Below, piece after piece: positions 1 to 8,100 of a stretch of 64,000 bases of DNA (position 1 is the first letter of the stretch; every line of letters starts with the position of its first letter). The position numbers and the translations under genes are program-made. The notes beneath the pieces are model-generated. The model was not told where the DNA came from and searched no databases. It saw only the letters and a program-made list of their open reading frames with translations. The DNA is from Streptomyces sp. NBC_00273. GTDB taxonomy: Bacteria > Actinomycetota > Actinomycetes > Streptomycetales > Streptomycetaceae. The stretch is taken from assembly GCF_036178145.1 (NCBI RefSeq), contig NZ_CP108067.1, forward strand, positions 62,001-126,000, written 5' to 3'.

Positions 1-779
1 TCGGACTGCCAGGCGGTGACGGGGCCCGGTGGCGGGCCGATGATGTCCATGTCTTCGAAAAAGGCTGCGGCTTCTCCTGAAGTGCGGACCCGGCCCCAGT
101 GGCCTCCGGTGGAGTCGCGCATGAGACGGGTAACGCTTTCGCGCAGCAGGGCGTCTTCGCTGACGAGATGACTGGCGATGAGGTAGCTACCGGCTGGTAG
201 CTGCCTCATCAGGTCGTTGACCAGGAAGTGGGGTTCGTCCCTATCGGGCAGGCAGTGCAGCACGGAGACGAGCAGGAGGGCCACGGGCTTCGTGAAGTCG
301 ATGAGGTCGGTGGTGTCTGGGTGGGTCAGGACGTCTCGGGACTCGCGTAGGTCGCCGTGGACGACCGCGCTCGTTCCCTCTTCTTCCAGCAGTGCCTGCC
401 CGTGCGCTACGACCGTCGGGTCGTGGTCCACGTAGAGGACGGTGCTCGCAGCATGGGAGCGCCGTGCGACTTCGTGGGTGTTCTCCCAGGTGGGCATGCC
501 GCATCCGAAGTCGATGAACTGTGTCACCTGGTGGTTTCGGGCCATTTCCCGTACGGCCCTCAGCTGGAACCGTCGCTGTGCGCGGGCCAGTGTCTGAATC
601 TGGGGCGCGATGTCCATGAGCCGGTGGCAGGCTCTCTGGTCGGCCGGGTAGTGATCCTTCCCGTCCAGGAAGAAGTCGTACATGCGTGCCGTGCTGGCCA
701 CGAAGGCGTCTGTCCCGCGAGATGTGCGGGCCGGAGGCATTTCGACGGTCTTCGACAACGGTCTCTGCCCCAGGCCCAT
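1..779 (-). CDS. DUF574 (SAV2177-type) SAM-dependent methyltransferase, 3' end outside window
   Basis: The minus frame gives a typical SAV2177/DUF574 SAM-dependent methyltransferase. Near the N-terminus are the family signatures RMYDFFLDGKDHYPADQRA and, further on, QFIDFGCGMPTWENTHEVA (SAM-binding glycine loop), VLYVDHDPTVVAHG (the acidic residue that would hold the ribose) and a D(L)IDFTKPVALLLVSVLH stretch. The frame is open to base 1, so the C-terminus is missing from the window. Two in-frame ATGs are possible, at 779 and 740; I use 779 as the outer limit. The family is strongly amplified in Streptomyces, its substrates are mostly unknown, and nothing here indicates one. Assignment is confident, function is not. 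Confidence 0.85.
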   Translation of the reverse strand, partial: MGLGQRPLSKTVEMPPARTSRGTDAFVASTARMYDFFLDGKDHYPADQRACHRLMDIAPQIQTLARAQRRFQLRAVREMARNHQVTQFIDFGCGMPTWENTHEVARRSHAASTVLYVDHDPTVVAHGQALLEEEGTSAVVHGDLRESRDVLTHPDTTDLIDFTKPVALLLVSVLHCLPDRDEPHFLVNDLMRQLPAGSYLIASHLVSEDALLRESVTRLMRDSTGGHWGRVRTSGEAAAFFEDMDIIGPPPGPVTAWQS

Positions 780-946
780 TAAGTGCTTCACCCGCGTATC
801 CCGTTCGCCGACCCGTGATGGGAAAGCATCCCATGTCCGGTACACGGTGCGCAGCAGGTAAGCGGATCAATCCGTCTCCGATGGGGGCGGATTGACGATA
901 TCCATGTGTCTTTGGCATATGGCGTGCGCCGGCAGTGCGCCGGGGC

Positions 947-1477
947 TTACGTGAACACGGAGGTGCTGCCGCTCTCAGTGTCGGCGTCGGTGAGCCGGCT
1001 GATGCCCCTGGCGAGTTGGAATGCCACCTCTGATTCCTCCAGGCCCATCAGTTCGGCGGTCTGTGCCCAGCTCAGGTTGAGCCGGTAGCGCAGCAGCAGG
1101 ACGTCGGCCTGTTCGGCGGGAAGCGTCGAGTGCATGGTGTCGCGGACCCGGTCTTTGCGCTGGCGTCGTGCCTGGCGGGTGGCGGCGGCGACCTGGGTGC
1201 TGAGCATTCGCCATGCCACTGAGGCCGGTCGGTCGCTGGCGATCACGGTGGGCCAGATGACGACCAGCGCGCTGAGCACCGACTCCACGATGCGGCGGGC
1301 CAGCTGTGCATCCTGCGAACGGGCTCGGGCGTAGGTGATGTATGCCTGCTGGTTGCGTACGCAGAAGGCGGTGTAGTCGGCGGGGAGGGTGACGGTGAGC
1401 GGGGTGTCGCGGATGGGGACCCCCGCCGCGGGGACCGCGATGGGGGCGGGCGGTGCGCTGTGGTGTGAGCTGGTCAT
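947..1477 (-). CDS. Sigma-factor-like protein (region 4-type HTH)
   Basis: This 176-residue protein has a C-terminal region resembling sigma-70 region 4: a stretch rich in Arg/Lys, then an LPAEQADVLLLRYRLNLSW segment followed by AQTAELMGLEESEV, which reads as the helix-turn-helix. The N-terminal half is helical and only loosely resembles sigma region 2, so it may be an ECF-like or degenerate sigma factor. Its ATG overlaps the stop of the upstream XRE regulator (ATGA), so the two are translationally coupled and probably act together. A dedicated target promoter cannot be read from the sequence. Confidence 0.6.
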   Translation of the reverse strand: MTSSHHSAPPAPIAVPAAGVPIRDTPLTVTLPADYTAFCVRNQQAYITYARARSQDAQLARRIVESVLSALVVIWPTVIASDRPASVAWRMLSTQVAAATRQARRQRKDRVRDTMHSTLPAEQADVLLLRYRLNLSWAQTAELMGLEESEVAFQLARGISRLTDADTESGSTSVFT

Positions 1478-2559
1478 CGCGTTTCCTCTTCAGGGTCGAT
1501 GAGGCCGTGATGTTGGGAGGGCGGTTCGGGGTCGCAGGCGGTGAGGAAGGCGTTGTATACCGCCTCCCACAGAGGTCTGAAGTCTGCGGGGCAGCCGCCG
1601 ACGGCGGAGATGAAGATGCCGGTCTTCTCCCATGTCGGGATCTGTCCTCCATTGAGGATGTCGGCGATGTCCTCGGCGTCGAGGTCTCCACGGGTTTCAT
1701 CGCAGATGTCCTTTACGGGGGGACAGCCTGCCGACAGGTGCAGGCCGCGCAGCGCGCCGTTGAGGCGGACGGTCGTCTCCACCAGGTCCTGCGGCTGAGC
1801 AGCGAGGCCCTGGGTGTTCTCCCACAACACCCGCAGAGCCTCCGGGTCACCGCCGAACAGTTCGGCCAGCTTGCAGACGACCTGCCAGGACGGGGTCCGC
1901 GCCACCGACAGGATCCTGGAGACATAGGAGGGAGATCGTTCGATGTTGTCGGCGACCTCACGGATGCTGAGTCCGCTCTCCTTGTAGAGGTAGGACAGCG
2001 CGCCGGCTAGCTGGCGGGAGGCGCGGCTGACGGCCAGGGGCTCTCCTTCCGTGCCCCTGGATGGGGTCAGCACCGGCTGCGCCTGCCGTCGCATGGTGTT
2101 GCGTTCTCGGGAACGGGCTGCCATGCGCCGCATGACTTGAGCTTCGTTCCAGCGGGAGCGTGCGGTGGTCTCCCCGACGACGGCGGCGCGTGCGACCTCC
2201 TGCCAGCTGGCGCCGGCCAGGCGAGCGTCGTGGACGGCCGCGCTCGTGTAGTGCTCGGTCTCTCTGGCGATCGCCGATGCCTTGGTCATCAGTTCCTGCA
2301 GGGGGATTCCTTCGTACTCCGCGTCCAGCAGGTCTAGCGCCATGTTCACGAGCTCCTCGGCAACGGAGCGGGCGATGGGTCGTGACCCGCGGGGTGTCGT
2401 GTCCGCCTGCTGGGGGGCTCGTCCGGTGCGGTGGCGCTGTGCCCTGCTGCGGCAGAGCCGTCCGCAGTACGTCTTCCTGCGGCCTCGGCCGCTCTTCTGT
2501 TCAAGTTCCACGCCGCACTGCCTGCACAGAGCCTCGTGGGGGGCTTCTTTGCTTGCCAC
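1474..2559 (-). CDS. Zinc-finger / XRE-family regulator
   Basis: I take GTG at 2559, preceded by a GGGAGAG ribosome-binding sequence, giving 361 residues; the frame is open further upstream to 2721 but without coding character. A CxxC...CxxxC cluster (CRQCG then YCGRLC, residues about 10-35) suggests a small zinc ribbon. A middle helical part holds a possible second HTH (SWQEVARAAVVGETTARSRW). An XRE/Cro-type HTH follows (SIREVADNIERSPSYVSRIL, about residues 200-220), then a helical tail. It ends in a four-base overlap with the sigma-like gene. This resembles plasmid and mobile-element Streptomyces regulators; no ligand or operator is evident. Confidence 0.7.
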   Translation of the reverse strand: MASKEAPHEALCRQCGVELEQKSGRGRRKTYCGRLCRSRAQRHRTGRAPQQADTTPRGSRPIARSVAEELVNMALDLLDAEYEGIPLQELMTKASAIARETEHYTSAAVHDARLAGASWQEVARAAVVGETTARSRWNEAQVMRRMAARSRERNTMRRQAQPVLTPSRGTEGEPLAVSRASRQLAGALSYLYKESGLSIREVADNIERSPSYVSRILSVARTPSWQVVCKLAELFGGDPEALRVLWENTQGLAAQPQDLVETTVRLNGALRGLHLSAGCPPVKDICDETRGDLDAEDIADILNGGQIPTWEKTGIFISAVGGCPADFRPLWEAVYNAFLTACDPEPPSQHHGLIDPEEETR

Positions 2560-2723
2560 TTGCTCTCCCGCTATGCCTGATCGATTCGTTTTCTCTCCGC
2601 TGCCGCCGACCTGACCACCCCTCGACAGGGAGGAATCGGGCCTTTCGAAACGTGATGAGCGGACTGGCCGGACGCTGGTCCGGTTCCGGCCCGTGTGGGA
2701 GCGGGAACCGGACCAGGGCATGG

Positions 2724-3002
2724 TCAGCTGAGGCGAATCCGCTGGTAGCGGAAGTGGGAGCGGCGTACGGCCATGAAGACCATGCCGCAGAGTCCGACCG
2801 CGGCCGGGGCCTGCCAGGCTCCGGTGATCATGATCAGCGGAACGATGACGATGGCGATGAAGGCGCCGACCTGGATGGTGACATCCCAGGCACGGAAGGT
2901 TCGGGTTTCACCCACTGCAAGGTGAGGAATGTTAGCGTCGGGACCTGCCGCGGCCTGGAGACGGATTGCGGCGGGAATACGGTCGAGCCACATGTCTGGC
3001 AC
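2724..3002 (-). CDS. Small membrane protein, unknown function
   Basis: This 92-residue protein has a polar N-terminal half followed by two hydrophobic segments (VGAFIAIVIVPLIMITGAW and APAAVGLCGMVFMAV) and a basic C-terminal tail (RRSHFRYQRIR). That pattern predicts a two-helix membrane protein with both ends probably cytoplasmic. It lies upstream of and in the same orientation as the XRE/sigma-like pair, about 165 bases from the chosen XRE start. I do not recognise a family. Confidence 0.5.
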   Translation of the reverse strand: MPDMWLDRIPAAIRLQAAAGPDANIPHLAVGETRTFRAWDVTIQVGAFIAIVIVPLIMITGAWQAPAAVGLCGMVFMAVRRSHFRYQRIRLS

Positions 3003-3233
3003 TTCCTTCGTGAGGTGTCGATCGGCTTGGTCAAGTAGTACGAGGGGGCCCTGTGTTGGTTCCTAGCCCGTCCGGGGCCCCACTCGCATCACGAAACGCT
3101 ACTCCCCCGAAGCCCTCGCCTTGCCATTGATCCACGGAATCCGCAGAGATCTGGCCGCCGGGGCAGACAAATTAGCGGGAGTCCCTGCGGTAGCGATCCC
3201 GGAAGGCTTCGAAAGCGAACAAAATCGATCAAC

Positions 3234-3282
3234 ATTGCATGAGCGCTAAACACTCTCCGATGAATTCAGCAACTCATGCAAT
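3234..3282. repeat. Inverted repeat ATTGCATGAG / CTCATGCAAT
   Basis: Two perfect 10-base arms (3234-3243 and 3273-3282) are separated by 29 bases in an AT-richer stretch. The decamer ATTGCACGCG just after the second arm (3281-3290) recurs in the same orientation at 25774-25783, near the right boundary of the transposon. It could be a regulator site or part of a transposon end; the role is not determined. Confidence 0.45.
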
Positions 3283-3480
3283 TGCACGCGCATGACGGCG
3301 TGTTGGAATTCGAAGTGACGAAGATCTCATCCGGCACTGAGTGCCTCGCATCGCACAGCACCACGTTCCCCCACCTGCACATTAAAGGGATGAAGAGGCA
3401 CTGCGTGCCGCACCCGACGACTTCGGATGTCTGCTTGTCGGCTACTCGGCCACCGCAACCGCCCGGACCGGTAGATGCAC

Positions 3481-3496
3481 ATGACTGATCAGTCAT
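3481..3496. promoter_or_regulatory. 16-bp perfect palindrome (ATGACTGATCAGTCAT)
   Basis: A perfect dyad with no central spacer, flanked by weaker extending symmetry (GATGC on the left, GCATC on the right). Length and form fit a dimeric repressor operator, for example a TetR or GntR type. No gene starts immediately beside it, so its target is unclear. Confidence 0.4.
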
Positions 3497-3640
3497 GGCA
3501 TCGCAGATCACGACGGGTAGCCGCCCCACCTATCCGACTTCTTAACTCACCTATGCACAACGGTAGTTCGCTGACGAGTGCGTCTGGAGAGCCTTGAAAG
3601 CACACCCGATGTCGCTGAGGACGAAACCTGCCGGTCGCAG

Positions 3641-3677
3641 AGGTAGGCCGGCCGATGAGACATTGGCCGGCCTACCT
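3641..3677 (-). terminator. Strong hairpin downstream of jetD
   Basis: Two perfect 13-base arms (3641-3653 and 3665-3677, core GTAGGCCGGCC) enclose an 11-base loop. It lies about 230 bases beyond the jetD stop and is the first strong stem after the operon. There is no long U tract, which is common for actinobacterial terminators. Acting as the Wadjet operon terminator is an inference from position. Confidence 0.5.
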
Positions 3678-3903
3678 GGCGATGCAGCGCACGTGGCCCG
3701 TGGAGATGCTCCTACAGCCCCACGGGCCTCAACTCGGCTGCACCAATGCGGTCCGCGTGCTGGAGGCCACATCCTGCGGCCGCACTCGTCCGTCTGATTG
3801 GGTGTGCCAGGGTCGACGCGCTGCCGCCGCCTCTGCGGATAAGCGGCACGGCGTCATTGGCGAAGCGTCGGCTTCGTTCGTTGGCTCGGGACGTCGGCCG
3901 CAG

Positions 3904-5187
3904 TCACGCTGGTGTGGTGGGGCTCTGCGCGAATGATGCTGCGTTGCCTGATCGCAGGGGGTCGGTGCGGCTGGGGCCAAGCAGCATGTCGATGATGGCG
4001 ATGTTCTCTTGGAAGACTCTGCCCTCTCCGCCGCCACGGCCGTGAGGGGTTTCGTGGTCTTTGTTTTCGCTGCTGGCGCATGGGAGTCGGCTCCAGTCGG
4101 GCTCGGACTCAACAGCGCTGCGATGTGCGGCATCGTCCATGGCGACAAGCGTGGCGCGGTAGCGAGTGTGGACGGTGGCGGCAATGGCGTGCCCCCATGG
4201 GTCGTGGTCCCCGGCGTAGTCGATGGAAAGGCCCCCGGCGTGGGCGAGGGCGAGCAGGGTGTGGTCGACGGCGCTGAGGGTTCCTCGCGTGCAGGCAATC
4301 GGTTTGGTGAAGCCGCGTTCCAGCGCTTCGTCGATGAGAGAGACGTTCTCGACCACGAGCAGCCTCTGGCTGGACTCAAGAGTCGGAGGATGTGCAGTGA
4401 GGTCGTGCAGTGTGAGGTGGACAGTGCGCCGGTCCTCGTAGGCAAGGTTCAGTGCTCGATCGCTGGGGCCGTCGCCGATGGCCTGGATGTTCAGCAGGAG
4501 AACGGTCTGGGACAGGCGGTCGGCGAAGATGCCGAGGCGGGCCAGGAGTCCGCGTTCACCCGCTGGAGTGTCGGGGTGTCCTGCGTTCAGGAGGTCCCGG
4601 GCAAGGAGAACGAGTAGCGAGCCGCGGCCGTTGTCGTTGAGGTCGAAGTAGTGGGAGTCGCGGGCGCAGTGATAGGCGAGCCGGGCCAGCGAGAGCGGCC
4701 TGGGCAGGGGCAGGAGTGCGCGAGCGCGCGCCAGGGCGTCGATGAGGAAGCGTCGTTCCACAATGCTGTCTTCGCTGATGCCGTAACAGCGCAGGCGTTC
4801 TTGGAGGAGCGGGGTATCGGGCAGGGAGCGTACGGCGTGTGCGTCGATTTCTCTTCGCAGGCGGCGGGCTGCTGTTCGCGTGTCGGCAGTGTCTGGGATG
4901 TGGAGCCCTGCAGCCTCAACGAGGTTGCGCAGGTCGTGGTGTGTGTATCCGAGGGCGGCCAGGAGTTGGGGTACGGGAATCGTCGTGCCGTTGGCACCGG
5001 TCCGAAGAGACCGGAGGCGTCCTCGGCTCGTGGTGTGGGCGAGCCAGCCAGCAACGCGTGCGCGGGCTGGTCGGGCGAGCGGGACGGTGACAGTCTTGAT
5101 TGTCTCGGGGGCGTCTCCTTGGCCTAGGCGGTTTGCCAGGGACTGCCACAAAGGGCGGATGTCGGGGTCGAGGAGATCTGAAGGCAT
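3904..5187 (-). CDS. jetD: Wadjet JetD, TOPRIM-fold nuclease subunit (DUF2399/TIGR02679)
   Basis: This 427-residue protein is the last gene of the jetABCD operon. The N-terminal 270 residues are the helical/wHTH region of the family. A TOPRIM-type C-terminal domain follows, with its glutamate in LLVVEN (E280) and the acidic pair in DYAGDHDPWG (D327, D329); these are the metal-binding residues expected for the topoisomerase VI-like nuclease that cuts DNA trapped by the SMC complex. The start overlaps the jetC stop by one base (TGATG), so the two are coupled. In known Wadjet systems JetABC extrudes loops on small circular DNA and JetD cleaves it, limiting plasmids. The key residues look intact, so activity is plausible. 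The DUF2397/2398/2399 set is, as I recall, the type III branch. Confidence 0.88.
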   Translation of the reverse strand: MPSDLLDPDIRPLWQSLANRLGQGDAPETIKTVTVPLARPARARVAGWLAHTTSRGRLRSLRTGANGTTIPVPQLLAALGYTHHDLRNLVEAAGLHIPDTADTRTAARRLRREIDAHAVRSLPDTPLLQERLRCYGISEDSIVERRFLIDALARARALLPLPRPLSLARLAYHCARDSHYFDLNDNGRGSLLVLLARDLLNAGHPDTPAGERGLLARLGIFADRLSQTVLLLNIQAIGDGPSDRALNLAYEDRRTVHLTLHDLTAHPPTLESSQRLLVVENVSLIDEALERGFTKPIACTRGTLSAVDHTLLALAHAGGLSIDYAGDHDPWGHAIAATVHTRYRATLVAMDDAAHRSAVESEPDWSRLPCASSENKDHETPHGRGGGEGRVFQENIAIIDMLLGPSRTDPLRSGNAASFAQSPTTPA

Positions 5188-8100
5188 CAGACGCTCCCTT
5201 CGGTCTCAGACTGGTCGTGCGTCCGCGGCGTGGGAACGCTTGCGCAGATGCGAGTGGTGTGGGGCGTGCCTGCGCCGGTCCAGATGCTCGGGATGGTGTA
5301 GCGGGCGGTGCGGGTCTTGTGGATGCGGTGGATGCCGATGGACTGGGTCTCGGCGACCAGGAGCGGGCGCATGGAAGGCAGGGTGACAACGGCGTCGAGG
5401 TCCCAGGTCCGCAGCAGTTCGAGGAGCTTGCGGAGGTTGTTTGAGTCGAGGGCGGCATCGAGTTCGTCGATGAAGACCATGTGAGGTCCCTCGTAATCCT
5501 CGGTGGCGTAGAAGGCGTGTGCCGCTGCGAGCAGCGGCAGCATGGTGACCAGTCTCTTCTCCCCTCCGGAGAGGCTGGCGAGGGGGTTGTTGCGGGTGGT
5601 CAGCGTGCGGAAGACCTCCGTGTCGCTGCTGGGGTCGTCCCGGAAGTCGTTGTGGGTGAGTGCGATCTCCCATGTGAACCAGTTGCGGTAGTTGAAGACA
5701 TGTTCTACTCGTTTGGCCCATGTGGGGTAGTTTGCTTCTTCGTTCTTCAGCTGCTCGATGAAGAAGTCGTACATGCGATCGAAGTTGCCGGTGAGGTCGG
5801 CTGCCTGGATGAGTTGGAGTGCTTTGGCAGCGACAGGGTCTTTCTTGGGCAGCCACTGGAGACGGATTCCGACGTTGGCTACGCCTGTCCGGACGCCGTC
5901 GAGGGTTCTGGTGATGTCGTCGACGATGCCTTGGGCCGTGTGGATGCGGGTGTTGATGTCTCTGCGGAGCTCGGAGAAGACGACGCCCTTGACTTCGTTC
6001 TGCACTTGTTCGCTGAAGTCGTTTTCCAGCTTGGTGATGGTGTGTGTGAGGCTGTCCAGAATGGCGCTGAGCGGCTGGATGTGGGGTTGAGCGGTGCCGG
6101 TTTCGCTTGCGTGGCCGAGGTGGGTGACGGTGATGCGCCGCCAGGTGGTGCCGGGGATGTCCTCGGAGACGACGTGCCGGTTGATTTCCAGGAGTCGGTT
6201 GAGGTTGTAGCGGATGCGGCGGTCGAGTTGTGTTCTGGCTTCGCTCTCGGCTGTGCTTGCCTGTGCGCGGGTCGGCGCGTTGCCAAGGCCTCGTTGCTCT
6301 AGGACGGCCCGGGCGATGTCGAGTGCCTCTCCGGGTTGTTCGGGTCGGTGGAGGCTTTCATTGTCTGGGAGTTCAGCGATCAGGCCGTGGTCAAACAAGG
6401 CTTGCAGTTGAGTTAGGGCCGCTGCTCGGTCCTGTGTCGCGGCCGCGAGACGCGTAGCGCAGGACTGAGACTCATCACCCTTGCGCGAGTGGTCAAGGCG
6501 GGCCTGGTGATCAGCATTGCGGCGCGCGGCAAGGTGGGTGTGAAGGTCGCTCTGTTCTTTGAGGCGTTGTTCGAGTTCGACGGAGAGCTGCTGGTATGGG
6601 CGCTGATGCTGGCGTACCTCCTCGTCATGGCGGTGGCGCGCGCGGTCGGCGGCGCGTTGATCGTCGTTGGCGCGCCGGCGAAGGCGGTCCGCCTGCGCTT
6701 GGGCGGCGGCTGCGTGGCGGAGGCTGTCTGCGGCGGTCTGGGCTGTGAACTGCGCGCGCAGGGCGGCATCGCCCCAACCGCTGAGGGAAGCGACGAGCGT
6801 TTGTAGGCGGCTGCGGTAGCGCCCCAGGGCTTCTGGTTCTACCGGGAGCTGGGCGAAGGCGTTGTGTGCCTGGGCGTGCAGGCGGGATGCTGATCCACTG
6901 AGCAGGTGTGTCTGCCGGCCGAGTGCTTCCTCGGCTGAGGTGGCTTCCTTCGCTGTCTCTTGTGCACGCCGGTGCGCTCGATCAGCCGCTTCCTGGGCTG
7001 GGCGTACGAGGTTGAGTTCGTTCGGGAGGTTTCTCTGATCTTCTTCCGTTTCGTGTGCGGCCTGACGTGCCTGGTTGAGCGCGTGGTGTGCTTGGACGGC
7101 CTCGGCCTGGGCCTTGGCTGCGTGCTCGTTGGCTGCGTGCAGTGTGCGGGTGGTTGTGATCGCGGACTTTGTGGCGACTGTCGTGGTGGTGATCTGTCCG
7201 GTCAGCTCGGTGCACAGTGTCAGGGCGGCTTCCGCGGCCTGCTGGCTCATGGTGAGGCTTGCTTTGGCGCAAGTCTGCTGTGCGGTGCGGGACGTGGATT
7301 GCCGGTCCTCCTCCGCGGCGGCGGCGGTTCGTGCCGCGTCGATGGCGGCGGAGTTCTTGGCATTGGCTTCGAAGACGGAGTTGGAAGCGGCTTCTTCAGC
7401 GCTGCGCCATGGTGTCGGGTCGGGGCTGGCCTGTTCGCGGTCGGCGTTGATCAGGTCGTGCTTGAGGGTGTCAACAAGCGTGCGGGAAGCGGAGAGTACC
7501 GTCGCCGCGTGGTGGCGCTTCTCGTTCAGGTCTGTGAGGAGTTGCTGACGAGCGCGTTCGCGGGCTGCGGCACCGATGTGACAGGCGTCCCAGGTGGCGG
7601 GGGACGTGGCGGTCAAGGGGCCGATGTATGCGGTGCCGTCCACACAGACAGCTGCCTGCCCGGGTAGAGGTCGTTCGCCGGGCTGCAGGAGGCGGATCCC
7701 GGCCAGGAGCCGGCGGACCAGTGCCGGGTCTACCGGGGTGTGGGAGTCGGGCACGAGGACGTCGGCCAGGGACGGTCCTTGGTGCTCGGGGGTGAGGGCG
7801 AGCGTGGTGTCACCGGCTGCCAGTTCGCCCGTGGGCGAGATCCAGGCGTCCAGGAGGCCGGCTGCGAGCAGTGCTCCTTCGAGTTGGCTGGCTTCGTCGG
7901 GCTGGAGGTGCTGGGCGAATTCGACGGCCTCCCATAGGGGCGTCCCGGCCCGGCCGTGTCGGGAGTCCCTCCAGTCCGGTGGGGTGGGAGGTGTGCTGCC
8001 CTGCTGGGCGTGGCGGATCTTCTCGTCAAGGTTTTCCAGGGATGCGCGGTCTGCGTTGAGGCGCAGTTCTGCTTCGGCGAGGCGGCCGGAGAGGACCTCC

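Larger units (their letters stand above)
3003..3903. other. Intergenic region left of the Wadjet operon; probable zone of the element's left boundary
   Basis: I see no convincing gene in these 900 bases; the possible frames lack third-position G/C bias. The stretch is less GC-rich than its surroundings between about 3200 and 3350. It contains a 10-base inverted repeat (3234-3243 with 3273-3282), a 16-base perfect palindrome (3481-3496) and a strong hairpin (3641-3677). The left end of the Tn7-like element should lie here or further left, but I could not fix it. Confidence 0.5.

Noticed and set aside
241..918. 225-codon minus frame over the DUF574 gene
   Set aside because: It is out of phase with the clear DUF574 protein and is Arg/Pro-rich shadow sequence.
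3266..3529. Possible small genes on either strand in the gap left of jetD
   Set aside because: No ribosome-binding site or third-position bias; cysteine-rich and unlike any family.
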